From contig NC_020516.1 in assembly GCF_000349945.1 (NCBI RefSeq), forward strand, positions 4,030,001 through 4,094,000: a DNA stretch of 64,000 nt, given 5' to 3'. Source of the DNA: Azoarcus sp. KH32C (GTDB lineage: Bacteria; Pseudomonadota; Gammaproteobacteria; Burkholderiales; Rhodocyclaceae). Below, in pieces: positions 1 to 8,155 of this stretch. Position 1 is the first letter of the stretch. Each line of letters opens with the position of its first letter. The translations under genes were made by a program, and so were the position numbers. Below the pieces are notes generated by a model, which made no database searches, was not told where the DNA came from, and worked only from the letters and a program-made list of their open reading frames with translations.

Positions 1-352
1 GGAGCAGCGCGAGCCCTGCCCCGCCGAGCCCCGCGGCAAAAGCGAGCGTTTCGCCCGGCGCGAGCTCGCCGCGCGGCAAGGGACGGCCGCGGGTGCGGGT
101 CATGCGGGCATCGATGTGCGCCTCGATCAGGCAGTTGATCGCGGCGGCAGCGCCCGCGACGCAGGCGATGCCGACGGTCGCGGCGAGTACCGTGGCCGGC
201 GGCGGCAAGCCATCGGGCACCGCGAGGAACATGCCGATGATCGCGCAAAAGACGATCAGCGTATTGACCCGCGGCTTCGTGAGCACATAGAAGGCGTGCA
301 GGCGGCGGCCGACGGCGGCCGTTTCAGGCGAAAGCGTTTTCGCGACGGGCAT
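1..352 (-). CDS. ctaB: Protoheme IX farnesyltransferase (heme O synthase), 5' part only
   Basis: Adds a farnesyl group to heme b in the inner membrane to give heme O, the substrate that CtaA converts to heme A. Only the first ~117 residues are present; the gene runs off the left edge. The frame shows the early 'TKPRV' segment, a first membrane helix and the prenyl-transfer region 'HIDARMTRTRGRPLP'. Two in-frame ATGs lie at 358 and 352. The 352 ATG is chosen because the GGAGGAGG ribosome site sits about 7 nt upstream of it but only 1 nt from the ATG at 358. It overlaps the end of ctaA by about 29 bp, which indicates translational coupling at the end of the oxidase operon. Identity is sure as far as the fragment goes. 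Confidence 0.93.
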   Translation of the reverse strand, partial: MPVAKTLSPETAAVGRRLHAFYVLTKPRVNTLIVFCAIIGMFLAVPDGLPPPATVLAATVGIACVAGAAAAINCLIEAHIDARMTRTRGRPLPRGELAPGETLAFAAGLGGAGLALL

Positions 353-1361
353 AATCATCCCTCCTCCGTCCGGCTCCGGCGGGCGCCTGCATGGCCCGCA
401 GCCGGTAGTTGATCCACACGAGCACCAGCAAGAGAACGACGGCACCCGCGTTGTGCGCGACGGCGAGCGCAAGGGGCAGGCCGATAGCGACGTTGGCGAT
501 GCCGAGTCCGATCTGCAAGGACAGCGCGCCGAGCAGCACGAACCCGGCCGCCTGGGTGCCTTGCCGGCGTGACAAGACCCACACCAGCGCCAGCAGGACC
601 GTCCCGGCCAGCAGGGCGCCGAGCCGGTGTGCCCAATGGATCGCGGTCAGCGCCGCGAGCGACAGCGACTGACCGTCGGCCGTCATGCCGAGTTCGCGCA
701 CGACGTGGAAGGCGTTGAGGTAGTCGGCCGCCGGCCACAGGCTGCCCTGGCAGGTCGGGAAGTCGGCACAGGCGAGTGCCGCATAATTGGTGCTGGTCCA
801 GCCGCCGAGCACGATCTGGCCCGCGAGAAGCACGAAGGCCACGCGCGCGAGTGCAACGGCGCCGCGCGGCAATTCAAGCCGCGCGACGCCATGCGCACGC
901 AAGGCGAGCCATGCGAGCAGCCCGAGCGTCGTGAGCCCTCCGATCAGGTGCGCCGTGACGATCGCCGGCTTGAGCAGGAGCGTCACCGTCCACTTGCCGA
1001 GCAGCCCCTGCACGACGACGACAGCGATCAAGGCGGAGGCGATGCGCCATGCGACCGCCGGATGGCTGCGACAACGCCAAGCCTGCGCCGCGATGGCGAG
1101 AATCAGCAGGCCGAGCGTGCCGGCGAGGTAGCGGTGAATCATCTCCTTCCAGGCCTTCGGTGCGCTGACCGGTCCCTGCGGGTTGGCGGCGTGCGTCGCG
1201 CTAATGTCTTCCGCAGCGTGATGCGGGCTGATCTGGCCGTAGCACCCGGGCCAGTCCGGACAACCGAGTCCGGCGTCGGACAGCCGGACGTAGGCGCCGA
1301 AGACCACGACGACGGCGGTCAGCGCGAGGGCAACGAGGAGCAGGCGGCGATAGAGGGGCAC
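324..1361 (-). CDS. ctaA: Heme A synthase (COX15/CtaA family)
   Basis: Oxidises the C8 methyl of heme O to a formyl group, giving heme A for cytochrome aa3 oxidase. The 345-residue protein is typical for the proteobacterial family and has about eight hydrophobic helices. The histidines expected to bind heme are visible in 'IHRYLAG', 'AHLIGG', 'IHWAHRLGA' and 'AHNAGA'. Cysteine pairs occur in the two external loops ('GCPDWPGC' and 'CADFPTC'). The start is a GTG at 1361 with GGAG about 8 nt upstream. It sits between the SCO-like gene and ctaB and overlaps ctaB, so heme A synthesis is co-expressed with the oxidase structural genes. Confidence 0.95.
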   Translation of the reverse strand: MPLYRRLLLVALALTAVVVVFGAYVRLSDAGLGCPDWPGCYGQISPHHAAEDISATHAANPQGPVSAPKAWKEMIHRYLAGTLGLLILAIAAQAWRCRSHPAVAWRIASALIAVVVVQGLLGKWTVTLLLKPAIVTAHLIGGLTTLGLLAWLALRAHGVARLELPRGAVALARVAFVLLAGQIVLGGWTSTNYAALACADFPTCQGSLWPAADYLNAFHVVRELGMTADGQSLSLAALTAIHWAHRLGALLAGTVLLALVWVLSRRQGTQAAGFVLLGALSLQIGLGIANVAIGLPLALAVAHNAGAVVLLLVLVWINYRLRAMQAPAGAGRRRDDYARRENAFA

Positions 1362-1383
1362 GGGCGGTCTCCGGACCTCGCGC

Positions 1384-2022
1384 TCAACGGCGTCGTCCGA
1401 GCGACGAATATTTCAACAGCCGCTGAAGGTCTTTGACGACCTTGCGCGGGTCGGCCTTTTCCGGGAAGCGCATGATGGCGTTGCCGAGCGGATCGACGAG
1501 ATAGACATGGACGCCGGAGGCCGCGCCGGGCAGTACGTCGAGCCACGCCGATTCGGCGGCCGCAATCCTGAGACCCTCTTGGGCGGCGAGGCGTTCGCGC
1601 GGCGGAGGGCCGCCATCGGTGACGATCCACAACCGCGCGACGCGGTTCATCTCCTGTCCTTGGGCGAGGCGCGATTGACGCATCAGGTACAACGCGTCGA
1701 CGCAGCCAGCGGGGCACCCCGACGGGCCGGCGTAGACCAGTGTCCAGCGGCCCGTGAACTCGGAACGCACGAAATCGGCCTGTCCGTCGAGGCCGGCGAG
1801 GGAAGCGGTCGGCAGTTGCACAGGCGCGATCAACTCGCCGTAGTTCACGCGTCCGCGCGGCTGCCAGACGTAATAGGCGAAATAGGACGCCAGGACTGGC
1901 AGGATGCACACCACGGCCAGCAGCACGAGCGTTCGCCTGGCCGTCCGCTGCCTGGCGTTGAGCGCCGGCTGCTCGGGTTTGCGGGATTGCGAGTGTCGAT
2001 CAGCGAGAATCGCGCCGAACAT
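1384..2022 (-). CDS. SCO1/SenC-like membrane-anchored copper/thiol protein
   Basis: A 212-residue protein with a basic cytoplasmic N-terminus, one membrane anchor (about residues 30-52) and a periplasmic thioredoxin-like domain. It has a Cys-x3-Cys pair (C103, C107 in 'SGCPAGC') and a later His in 'GVHVYLVDPLGN', the spacing of ligands used by SCO proteins to load copper into the CuA centre. The motif departs from the usual CPxxC-PT form, so it belongs to a divergent branch often annotated only as a transmembrane protein in cox operons. The ATG at 2022 has GGAGG upstream and overlaps the end of the SURF1 gene by 23 bp. A CuA assembly role is inferred from motif and operon position. Confidence 0.75.
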   Translation of the reverse strand: MFGAILADRHSQSRKPEQPALNARQRTARRTLVLLAVVCILPVLASYFAYYVWQPRGRVNYGELIAPVQLPTASLAGLDGQADFVRSEFTGRWTLVYAGPSGCPAGCVDALYLMRQSRLAQGQEMNRVARLWIVTDGGPPPRERLAAQEGLRIAAAESAWLDVLPGAASGVHVYLVDPLGNAIMRFPEKADPRKVVKDLQRLLKYSSLGRRR

Positions 2023-2731
2023 AATGCCTCCGCATACTGATGTCGCTCGATTGCCAGATGTAGCGCAGGGTCAGCGCCGCCGCGAGTGCCGCCATCGCAT
2101 ACCACTGCAAGGCGTAGCCGCGGTGCCGATCGATGCCGGCGTCCGGCGCCGGCCAGTCACGTACGAGGCCGTCCGGAGCGGGGTCGTTCTGCTGCAGGTA
2201 GAAATCCGCGACGGGAATCGACGACCAGGCCCGATAGCGCGCGAGATCCAGGGTCTGCCAGACGACACCGGCCTGCGTCGCACCGCCCCCCTCCAGGGTG
2301 AAGGGTTTGCTCTCGGGATGACGGACTCGTGCGGAGACCTCGACCTCGCCGCCGGGAGTCATCACCGCAGGAGGATGAGCGCGATCGGGCGGCGCGGCGA
2401 CCCAGCCGCGATTGACGAGCACCCAGCCGCCCTGCCCCGCGAGCCGCAGCGGGGTGAATACGTGGAAGCCGGCGCGACCGGCGTGCACGCGATTGTCGAT
2501 GAGGATCGTGCGATCCGCGAGCCATTGGCCGCGCAGATCGACGGTCTGCCATTCGGCCGGAGGCTGCGCGCCGAGCGGATGGGGCTCGCTCCGCTCCGGG
2601 GAGGCGTAATCCGCCTGCAGCACCGCCTTTTCGTCCGCCCGGCGGATCTGCCAGTTGCCCAGCTGCAGCGTCAGCACCGCGACGGCAATGCCGGCGAGCA
2701 GCGGAACGGGATGCAGACGTCGGGCCGCCAT
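2000..2731 (-). CDS. SURF1 family cytochrome oxidase assembly protein
   Basis: An inner-membrane protein of 243 residues with the SURF1 plan: one helix near the N-terminus (about 10-28), a periplasmic domain and a second helix near the C-terminus (about 205-225). Characteristic segments are 'LGNWQIRRADEK', 'VLVNRGWV' and 'YALQWYAMA'. SURF1 helps deliver heme A into subunit I. The gene lies 13 bp downstream of ctaE and overlaps the SCO-like gene, consistent with a single assembly operon. Confidence 0.9.
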   Translation of the reverse strand: MAARRLHPVPLLAGIAVAVLTLQLGNWQIRRADEKAVLQADYASPERSEPHPLGAQPPAEWQTVDLRGQWLADRTILIDNRVHAGRAGFHVFTPLRLAGQGGWVLVNRGWVAAPPDRAHPPAVMTPGGEVEVSARVRHPESKPFTLEGGGATQAGVVWQTLDLARYRAWSSIPVADFYLQQNDPAPDGLVRDWPAPDAGIDRHRGYALQWYAMAALAAALTLRYIWQSSDISMRRHYVRRDSR

Positions 2732-2744
2732 GCGCTTCCTTCCG

Positions 2745-3596
2745 TCACAGCCAATAGACGACGACGAAGAGCATGAGCCACACGACGTCGACGAAGTGCC
2801 AGTACCAGGTGGCGGCTTCGAAGCCGAAGTGGTCGTCCGGGCGGAAATGCCCCGCCATTGCGCGAAGCAGCATCACCGTGAGCATGATCGCGCCGACCGT
2901 GACGTGCAGGCCGTGGAAGCCCGTGAGGAAGTAGAAGGTCGAGCCGTAGACGCCGGTATCCAGCCGCAGGTTGAGTTCGGAGTAGGCGTGGCTGTACTCG
3001 TGGACCTGCAGGGTGAGGAAGGTCACGCCGAGGAGGATCGTGATCAGCAGTCCGAGCTTCAACTGGCCACGATTGCCGTGGCGCAGCCCATGGTGGGCCC
3101 AGGTCAGCGTGCCACCGGACGTCAGCAGGATGATGGTGTTGATCGCCGGAATGCCCCAGGCGTCCATCGGGGTGAAGGGCGCTGCCTTGCCCGGACCGGC
3201 GGTCGGCCAGTTGCCGACGAAGCCCTGCCACAGCAGTGCGAGGTTGTCGCCGCTGGAAAGCCAGGGCACGCTGAGGACGCGGACGTAGAACAAGGCGCCG
3301 AAGAAGGCGGCGAAGAACATCACCTCGGAGAAGATGAACCAGCCCATCGACCAGCGGAAGGAACGGTCGACGCGGTGGCCGTACTTGCCGCTTTCGGATT
3401 CGCGCACGACCTGTCCGAACCAGCCGATCATCATGAAGACGAGCACTGCGATGCCGAGAAAGAAGACCCAGCGCCCGGGCCCGACGTTGTTGAGCCACAT
3501 CGCCGCGCCAGTGCCGAAGAGCAGCAGGGCCACCGAACCGAAGATCGGATACTTGGACGGTTCCGGCACGAAGTACTTTTCCAAGGTGTGAGCCAT
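2745..3596 (-). CDS. ctaE: Cytochrome c oxidase subunit III
   Basis: Subunit III of the aa3-type terminal oxidase, 283 residues with about seven membrane helices. Family hallmarks seen are 'FVPEPSKYPIFGS' near the start, 'WSMGWFIFSEVMFF', 'HGLHVTVGAIML' and 'WYWHFVDVVWLMLFVVVYWL' at the end, with the His and Glu residues of the lipid and proton-uptake surface. It stabilises turnover of subunit I and carries no redox centre. A 24-bp gap separates it from the DUF2970 gene upstream and 13 bp from SURF1 downstream. Confidence 0.97.
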   Translation of the reverse strand: MAHTLEKYFVPEPSKYPIFGSVALLLFGTGAAMWLNNVGPGRWVFFLGIAVLVFMMIGWFGQVVRESESGKYGHRVDRSFRWSMGWFIFSEVMFFAAFFGALFYVRVLSVPWLSSGDNLALLWQGFVGNWPTAGPGKAAPFTPMDAWGIPAINTIILLTSGGTLTWAHHGLRHGNRGQLKLGLLITILLGVTFLTLQVHEYSHAYSELNLRLDTGVYGSTFYFLTGFHGLHVTVGAIMLTVMLLRAMAGHFRPDDHFGFEAATWYWHFVDVVWLMLFVVVYWL

Positions 3597-3620
3597 GAGC
3601 AGCCTCCCTTTCCGTTACCG

Positions 3621-3848
3621 TTACCTTGACCCGACGATCAGCCGAACCACGACGACCAACGTCAGCACGAAGAAGATCCCTGCGAGCAGGCCGGCGACCA
3701 CGACGGCACGCGGATCGAGCGAACGCGCATCGCGCTGATAATCCTTGCGCCGACGCACTCCAATGAAAGACCACAGCACCGCGCGCAGCGTCGCGAGGAA
3801 ACCGGCGCGTTCGGGTCTGTCGTCGTGCGGCGTCGGCGCTCCATTCAC
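3621..3848 (-). CDS. DUF2970 small membrane protein
   Basis: A 75-residue protein with one C-terminal membrane helix (about residues 48-70) and the DUF2970 signature 'LRAVLWSFIGVRRRKDYQRD'. Small proteins of this type are regular members of betaproteobacterial cox operons, and their function is not established. The start is a GTG at 3848 that overlaps the stop of ctaG by 4 bp (GTGA). An ATG immediately downstream is in a different frame and gives no family match. The coupling to ctaG suggests a role in oxidase assembly, which is inference. Confidence 0.82.
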   Translation of the reverse strand: MNGAPTPHDDRPERAGFLATLRAVLWSFIGVRRRKDYQRDARSLDPRAVVVAGLLAGIFFVLTLVVVVRLIVGSR

Positions 3849-4414
3849 GTCGCCCCTCCGGCTCCGCCTTCCGGCCCCGCGATGCGCCGCGCGGCGATCT
3901 CGAAGAAGGTGTAGGACAGCGTGATCACCGTGACGTCCGCCGGTAGGCCGGGATCGACGACGAAGGCCACGGGCATCGTGCGCCTTTCGCCCGCGCCGAG
4001 CGTCTGCCGGGCGAAGCAGAAGCATTCCAGCTTGCGGAAGAACTGGCCGGCGACCACGGGTCCGTAGCTCGGGACCGCCTGACCGGTGACCGGCTCATTG
4101 CGCGTATTCGAGACTTCGTAGGCGATCGTCACGAGTTCCCCCGGATGCACGCGCACCTCGGTCTGCAAGGGGCGGAATTGCCAGGGCAGATCGTGCGTAT
4201 TGGCATCGAACTGCACGAGGACCGTCCGCGACAGGTCGACCTGAGTATTGACGACGGTGTCGGCCTTAAGCAGGTTGTTGATGCCCGTGACTTCGCAGAT
4301 CGTCTTGTAGAAGGGCACGAGCAGGAAGCCGAAGCCGAACATCACCACCGCCGCGACCGCGAGGCGGGTCAGCAGGCGACGGTTCTCCGCCGAGACCGCC
4401 GCGCCGTGCCTCAT
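3845..4414 (-). CDS. ctaG: Cytochrome c oxidase assembly protein CtaG/Cox11
   Basis: A periplasm-facing copper chaperone for the CuB site of subunit I. The 189 residues comprise one membrane helix (about 15-35), a short conserved segment 'VPFYKTICEVTGINN', and an immunoglobulin-like domain with the copper-binding 'ECFCFARQTLGAGERRTMP' stretch (Cys-x-Cys). Its ATG overlaps the stop of the 40-residue gene upstream (ATGA) and its own stop overlaps the DUF2970 start, so three small assembly genes are translationally coupled. Confidence 0.95.
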   Translation of the reverse strand: MRHGAAVSAENRRLLTRLAVAAVVMFGFGFLLVPFYKTICEVTGINNLLKADTVVNTQVDLSRTVLVQFDANTHDLPWQFRPLQTEVRVHPGELVTIAYEVSNTRNEPVTGQAVPSYGPVVAGQFFRKLECFCFARQTLGAGERRTMPVAFVVDPGLPADVTVITLSYTFFEIAARRIAGPEGGAGGAT

Positions 4415-4533
4415 GGCGCGTACCCCCGGAATTTGAGGATCGCCGCGACGAAGAACACCAGCGCGACAGCGGCCAAGGCCAGCGCAACGCGCCGGTTGGC
4501 AATGCGGAGGCGGGATTCACGGCTGGTCGGCAT
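4411..4533 (-). CDS. Cytochrome oxidase small assembly protein (40 residues)
   Basis: A 40-residue protein between ctaD and ctaG. It has a basic, hydrophilic start (MPTSRESRLRIANRR) and one membrane helix (about residues 16-33) ending 'LKFRGYAP'. It matches the size, charge pattern and location of the tiny assembly proteins found in betaproteobacterial cox operons. The stop overlaps the ctaG ATG by 4 bp, which supports it being a translated gene rather than a chance frame. Function is inferred from context only. Confidence 0.7.
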   Translation of the reverse strand: MPTSRESRLRIANRRVALALAAVALVFFVAAILKFRGYAP

Positions 4534-4576
4534 GGCTCTCGGTCTCGGGGGACGTCGGCGGGATCTCGATCGATCC

Positions 4577-6154
4577 TCAGTGAACTATAGGTGCTTCATC
4601 GAAAGTGTGATGCGGCGCCGGCGACGGCACCGTCCATTCCAGGCCCTCTGCGCCCTCCCAGGAGCGCGCCGCAGCCGGCTCACCGCCGCGGATGCACTTG
4701 ATCACCGCGAAGAGGAAGATCAGCTGCGACAGCCCGAAGCCGAATGCGCCGATCGACGCCATCATGTTGAAGTCCGCGAATTGCAGCGCGTAGTCCGGGA
4801 TCCGGCGCGGCATGCCGGCGAGCCCCAGGAAGTGCATCGGGAAGAAGGTGACGTTGAAGAAGACGATCGAGCACCAGAAATGCAGCTTGCCGATCCGCTC
4901 GTCCGGCATGTGGCCCGTCCACTTCGGCAGCCAGTAGTAGGCGCCGGCGAACAGCGCGAACAGGCTGCCGGCGACCAGCACGTAGTGGAAGTGTGCGACG
5001 ACGTAATAGGTATCCTGGACCTGGATGTCGATCGGCGCGATCGCGCAAATCAGGCCGGTGAAGCCGCCCATCGTGAAGACGAACAGGAAGCCCACCGCGA
5101 ACAGCATCGGCGTCTCGAAGCTGAGAGAGCCGCGCCACATCGTCGCGATCCAGTTGAAGACCTTCACGCCGGTCGGCACCGCGATCAGCATCGTCGCGTA
5201 CATGAAGAAGATCTGGCCGACCGCCGGCATGCCGGTCGTGAACATGTGGTGCGCCCAGACGGTGAAGGACAGGATCGCGATCGACGACGTCGCATAGACC
5301 ATCGACGCGTAGCCGAAGAGCGGCTTGCGCGAGAAGGTCGGGATGATCTGGCTGACGATGCCGAAGGCCGGGAGAATCATGATGTAAACTTCCGGGTGGC
5401 CGAAGAACCAGAAGATGTGCTGGTACATCACCGGGTCGCCGCCGCCGGCGGCGCTGAAGAAGCTGGTGCCGAAGTGCCGGTCGGCGAGCACCATCGTCAC
5501 GGCGCCCGCGAGCACCGGCATCACGGCGATCAGCAGGTAAGCCGTGATCAGCCAAGTCCAGCAGAAGAGCGGCATCTTCATCAGCGTCATGCCCGGTGCG
5601 CGCATGTTGAGGATCGTGACGACGATGTTGATCGCCCCCATGATCGAGCTGATGCCCATGATGTGGATCGCGAAGATCGCCATGTCCATGCCCATGCCCA
5701 TTTGCACGGAGAGCGGCGCGTAGAGCGTCCACCCCGCGGCGGTTGCCCCTCCCGGCGCGAAGAAGGAGCCGAGCAGCAGGATCGCGGCCGGCGGCAGGAG
5801 CCAGAAGCTCCAGTTGTTCATCCGCGCGAAGGCCATGTCGGGAGCGCCGATCATCAGCGGAATCTGCCAGTTCGCGAAGCCGACGAAGGCCGGCATGATC
5901 GCGCCGAACACCATCACGAGGCCGTGCATGGTCGTGAGCTGGTTGAAGAACTCGGGCTGCACGATCTGCAGGCCGGGCTGGAAGAGCTCCGCCCGGATCG
6001 TCAGCGCCATCACGCCCCCGGAGAGGAACATGATGAAGCTGAAGACCAGGTACATCGTGCCGATGTCCTTGTGGTTGGTCGTCGTGATCCAGCGCATCAG
6101 GCCGGTCGGGCCATGATGGTCGCCGTGCAGGTGATCGGTCATTACTGCCGCCAT
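4577..6154 (-). CDS. ctaD: Cytochrome c oxidase subunit I (aa3 type)
   Basis: Catalytic subunit holding heme a, heme a3 and CuB; it reduces oxygen to water and pumps protons. The 525 residues have about twelve helices. Visible ligands and channel residues include H77 in 'TTMHGLVMVF' (heme a), the 'GHPEVYI' segment with the CuB His, the D-channel Glu and the cross-linked Tyr, 'WAHHMF' (CuB His pair) and 'VAHFHYVLV' (heme a3 and heme a His). These features mark an A-type heme-copper oxidase. It lies 68 bp downstream of ctaC. Confidence 0.98.
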   Translation of the reverse strand: MAAVMTDHLHGDHHGPTGLMRWITTTNHKDIGTMYLVFSFIMFLSGGVMALTIRAELFQPGLQIVQPEFFNQLTTMHGLVMVFGAIMPAFVGFANWQIPLMIGAPDMAFARMNNWSFWLLPPAAILLLGSFFAPGGATAAGWTLYAPLSVQMGMGMDMAIFAIHIMGISSIMGAINIVVTILNMRAPGMTLMKMPLFCWTWLITAYLLIAVMPVLAGAVTMVLADRHFGTSFFSAAGGGDPVMYQHIFWFFGHPEVYIMILPAFGIVSQIIPTFSRKPLFGYASMVYATSSIAILSFTVWAHHMFTTGMPAVGQIFFMYATMLIAVPTGVKVFNWIATMWRGSLSFETPMLFAVGFLFVFTMGGFTGLICAIAPIDIQVQDTYYVVAHFHYVLVAGSLFALFAGAYYWLPKWTGHMPDERIGKLHFWCSIVFFNVTFFPMHFLGLAGMPRRIPDYALQFADFNMMASIGAFGFGLSQLIFLFAVIKCIRGGEPAAARSWEGAEGLEWTVPSPAPHHTFDEAPIVH

Positions 6155-6222
6155 GCTGCCTCCTTCACGAATCGGCCCCCGTTACCGGCGGGCCGTGATG
6201 GACCGTACCTCGTTCCGGACGC

Positions 6223-7350
6223 TCACTGCCCCCGGCCGGCTGCGACCTGCTTCGGCTGAATCGCCTCACCGGTCTTGTTGCTCCAGCTATTGCGCGTGTA
6301 GGTGATCACGGCGGCGATCTCGGTGTCGGAGAGCTGCTTGCCGAATGCCTGCATCGCCGTGCCGGGACGCCCGTTGAGGACGACGTGGATCTGCCCCGCG
6401 GCCTCGCCGAGCACCACCTTCGAGCCGTCGAGCGGCGGGAACATCCCCGGAATCCCCTTGCCGGTGGGCTGATGGCAGGGCGCGCAGTTGGCTGTGAACA
6501 CCTTCTCGCCGCGCTCCATCAGTTCGTCCCGCGTCCATTCGCGCGCGGCCTCGCCCGCAGCCGCCGCCAGCGCCGCGGTCTGGCGCTGCACCCATTCGCT
6601 GTAGGCCTGCTGCGACACGACGTGCACCTCGATCGGCATGAAGCCGTGGTCGCGGCCGCAAAGTTCGGCGCAGTTGCCGCGGTAGACGCCTTCCTTGTCG
6701 GCGCGGAACCAGGTATCACGGATGAAGCCGGGAATCGCGTCCTGCTTCACGCCGAAGGCCGGCACCCACCACGCGTGGATGACGTCGTTGGCGGTCGTCA
6801 GGATGCGCACCTTCTTGCCGACCGGCACGACGACCGGGTTGTCGACCTCGACGAGGTAATGCTCGCCCTTGGCGGACTGCCCATTGACCTGTTCGCGCGG
6901 CGTCGCCAGATTGGACAGGAAGCGGATGCCCTGCCCTTCGCCCTGCAGGTAGTCGTAGCCCCACTTCCACTGGTAGCCGGTGGCCTTGATCGTGATGTCC
7001 GGGTCGCGCGTGTCCTTCATTTCCAGCACGGTCTTGGTCGCCGGCCAGGCCATGCCGAGCAGGATGACGACCGGGATCACCGTCCAGGCGATCTCGACCG
7101 AGGTGTTTTCGTGGAAATTGGCGGCGACCGCGCCGCGCGACTTGCGATGGTGGATCACCGCCCAGAACATGACGCCGAATACGACGATGAAGATCACCAG
7201 ACAGATGATCAGCATCAGCGTATGCATGTTGTAGATCTGTGCCGCGACGCCGGTCACGGGGGGCTGCAGGTTGTAATTCCGCTCGGCGATGGCCGCCGAG
7301 GATGCGAGCAACAGTGAAGCGGACACTGCATGACGACCGGCAAGACTCAT
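6223..7350 (-). CDS. ctaC: Cytochrome c oxidase subunit II with fused cytochrome c domain
   Basis: Electron entry subunit. The 375 residues comprise a signal peptide (about 1-22), two helices (about 43-65 and 88-105), a cupredoxin domain with the CuA ligands H192, C227, E229, C231, H235 and M238, then a C-terminal class I cytochrome c domain with C289-x-x-C292-H293 and a likely axial Met at 332. The extra heme domain makes this a caa3-like subunit II that can accept electrons directly from small periplasmic cytochromes. It is first in the operon, with a likely promoter and FNR-type site in the 294-bp region upstream. Confidence 0.97.
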   Translation of the reverse strand: MSLAGRHAVSASLLLASSAAIAERNYNLQPPVTGVAAQIYNMHTLMLIICLVIFIVVFGVMFWAVIHHRKSRGAVAANFHENTSVEIAWTVIPVVILLGMAWPATKTVLEMKDTRDPDITIKATGYQWKWGYDYLQGEGQGIRFLSNLATPREQVNGQSAKGEHYLVEVDNPVVVPVGKKVRILTTANDVIHAWWVPAFGVKQDAIPGFIRDTWFRADKEGVYRGNCAELCGRDHGFMPIEVHVVSQQAYSEWVQRQTAALAAAAGEAAREWTRDELMERGEKVFTANCAPCHQPTGKGIPGMFPPLDGSKVVLGEAAGQIHVVLNGRPGTAMQAFGKQLSDTEIAAVITYTRNSWSNKTGEAIQPKQVAAGRGQ

Positions 7351-7448
7351 GTCCCTACCCCCATCGGATGCGGAATCTCGCGCAGGGCGCTTCCTGCGAG
7401 TTCCGGTCGATCATGCCATAGGGAATTCCGCGACTGCAATACGGAATT

Positions 7449-7462
7449 TTGAGCATCATCAA
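7449..7462. promoter_or_regulatory. FNR/ANR-type operator upstream of the cox operon
   Basis: TTGAG-CATC-ATCAA differs by one base from the FNR/ANR consensus TTGAT-N4-ATCAA. It is embedded in a 20-bp inverted repeat (7446-7465: ATTTTGA, 6-bp spacer, TCAAAAT). The centre lies about 105 bp upstream of the ctaC ATG and about 190 bp upstream of the heptose adenylyltransferase gene on the other strand. A possible minus-strand promoter, TTGCAG-18-CATGAT, lies between the site and ctaC (about 7439-7410), which would fit oxygen control of the oxidase. Activation or repression cannot be decided from sequence. Confidence 0.55.
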
Positions 7463-7644
7463 AATACCGCAACGCAATATGTGATATTTGCCCGCAAGCG
7501 CAGCTACCTGACCGTCTTGTAAGAAAATGTTCTCGGAATGCAAGGATCCGTCGCACCGAGGAAGCGTCGACGGCGAATGGCCGCAGAGCGGATAGAATCC
7601 GTCCCGCGCCAGCGGCGCAGCAACCCTGACCAGGAATTCCGGCC

Positions 7645-8133
7645 ATGTCTTATTCCCGCCCCGCCTTCGAAGACAAGATCTGCCCCCCCGAACAGCTCTC
7701 GGCTCGCGCCGCCGCGCTGGCTCACCCGCTCGTCTTCACCAACGGCTGTTTCGACATCCTGCACCGCGGGCACGTCACCTATCTCGCCCAGGCGCGCGCA
7801 CTCGGCGCGGCCATGGTGGTCGCGCTCAATACGGATGCATCGGTGCGGCGCCTCGGCAAGGGCGAGGACAGGCCGATCAACGTGCTGGAGGACCGTTTGG
7901 CGGTGATGGCGGCGCTCGAATGCGTCGATCTCGTCACGTGGTTCGACGAAGACACACCGCTCGCCCGCATCCTCGAAGCTCGCCCTGAAGTGCTGGTGAA
8001 GGGCGGCGACTGGCCGGTCGAGCGCATCGTCGGCGCGCAGGAAGTCGTCGGCTGGGGCGGGACGGTGCATTCCATCCCGTTCACGCACGAGCGCTCGACG
8101 ACGGCACTGCTGGGCCGCATTCGCGGCGCGTAG
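7645..8133 (+). CDS. rfaE2: D-glycero-beta-D-manno-heptose 1-phosphate adenylyltransferase (stand-alone)
   Basis: Transfers AMP from ATP to heptose 1-phosphate to make ADP-heptose for the lipopolysaccharide inner core. The 162 residues form one cytidylyltransferase-fold domain with 'FTNGCFDILHRGH' (HxGH nucleotide site) near residues 31-43 and 'KGGDW' later. In enterobacteria this is the C-terminal half of HldE; here it is a separate protein without the kinase domain, as is usual in many betaproteobacteria. It stands alone between two minus-strand operons, its end 22 bp from the convergent sensor kinase. The gene for the kinase half is not in the window. Confidence 0.92.
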   Translation: MSYSRPAFEDKICPPEQLSARAAALAHPLVFTNGCFDILHRGHVTYLAQARALGAAMVVALNTDASVRRLGKGEDRPINVLEDRLAVMAALECVDLVTWFDEDTPLARILEARPEVLVKGGDWPVERIVGAQEVVGWGGTVHSIPFTHERSTTALLGRIRGA

Positions 8134-8155
8134 GCGCTGCCCCTTATCCGCCGGG

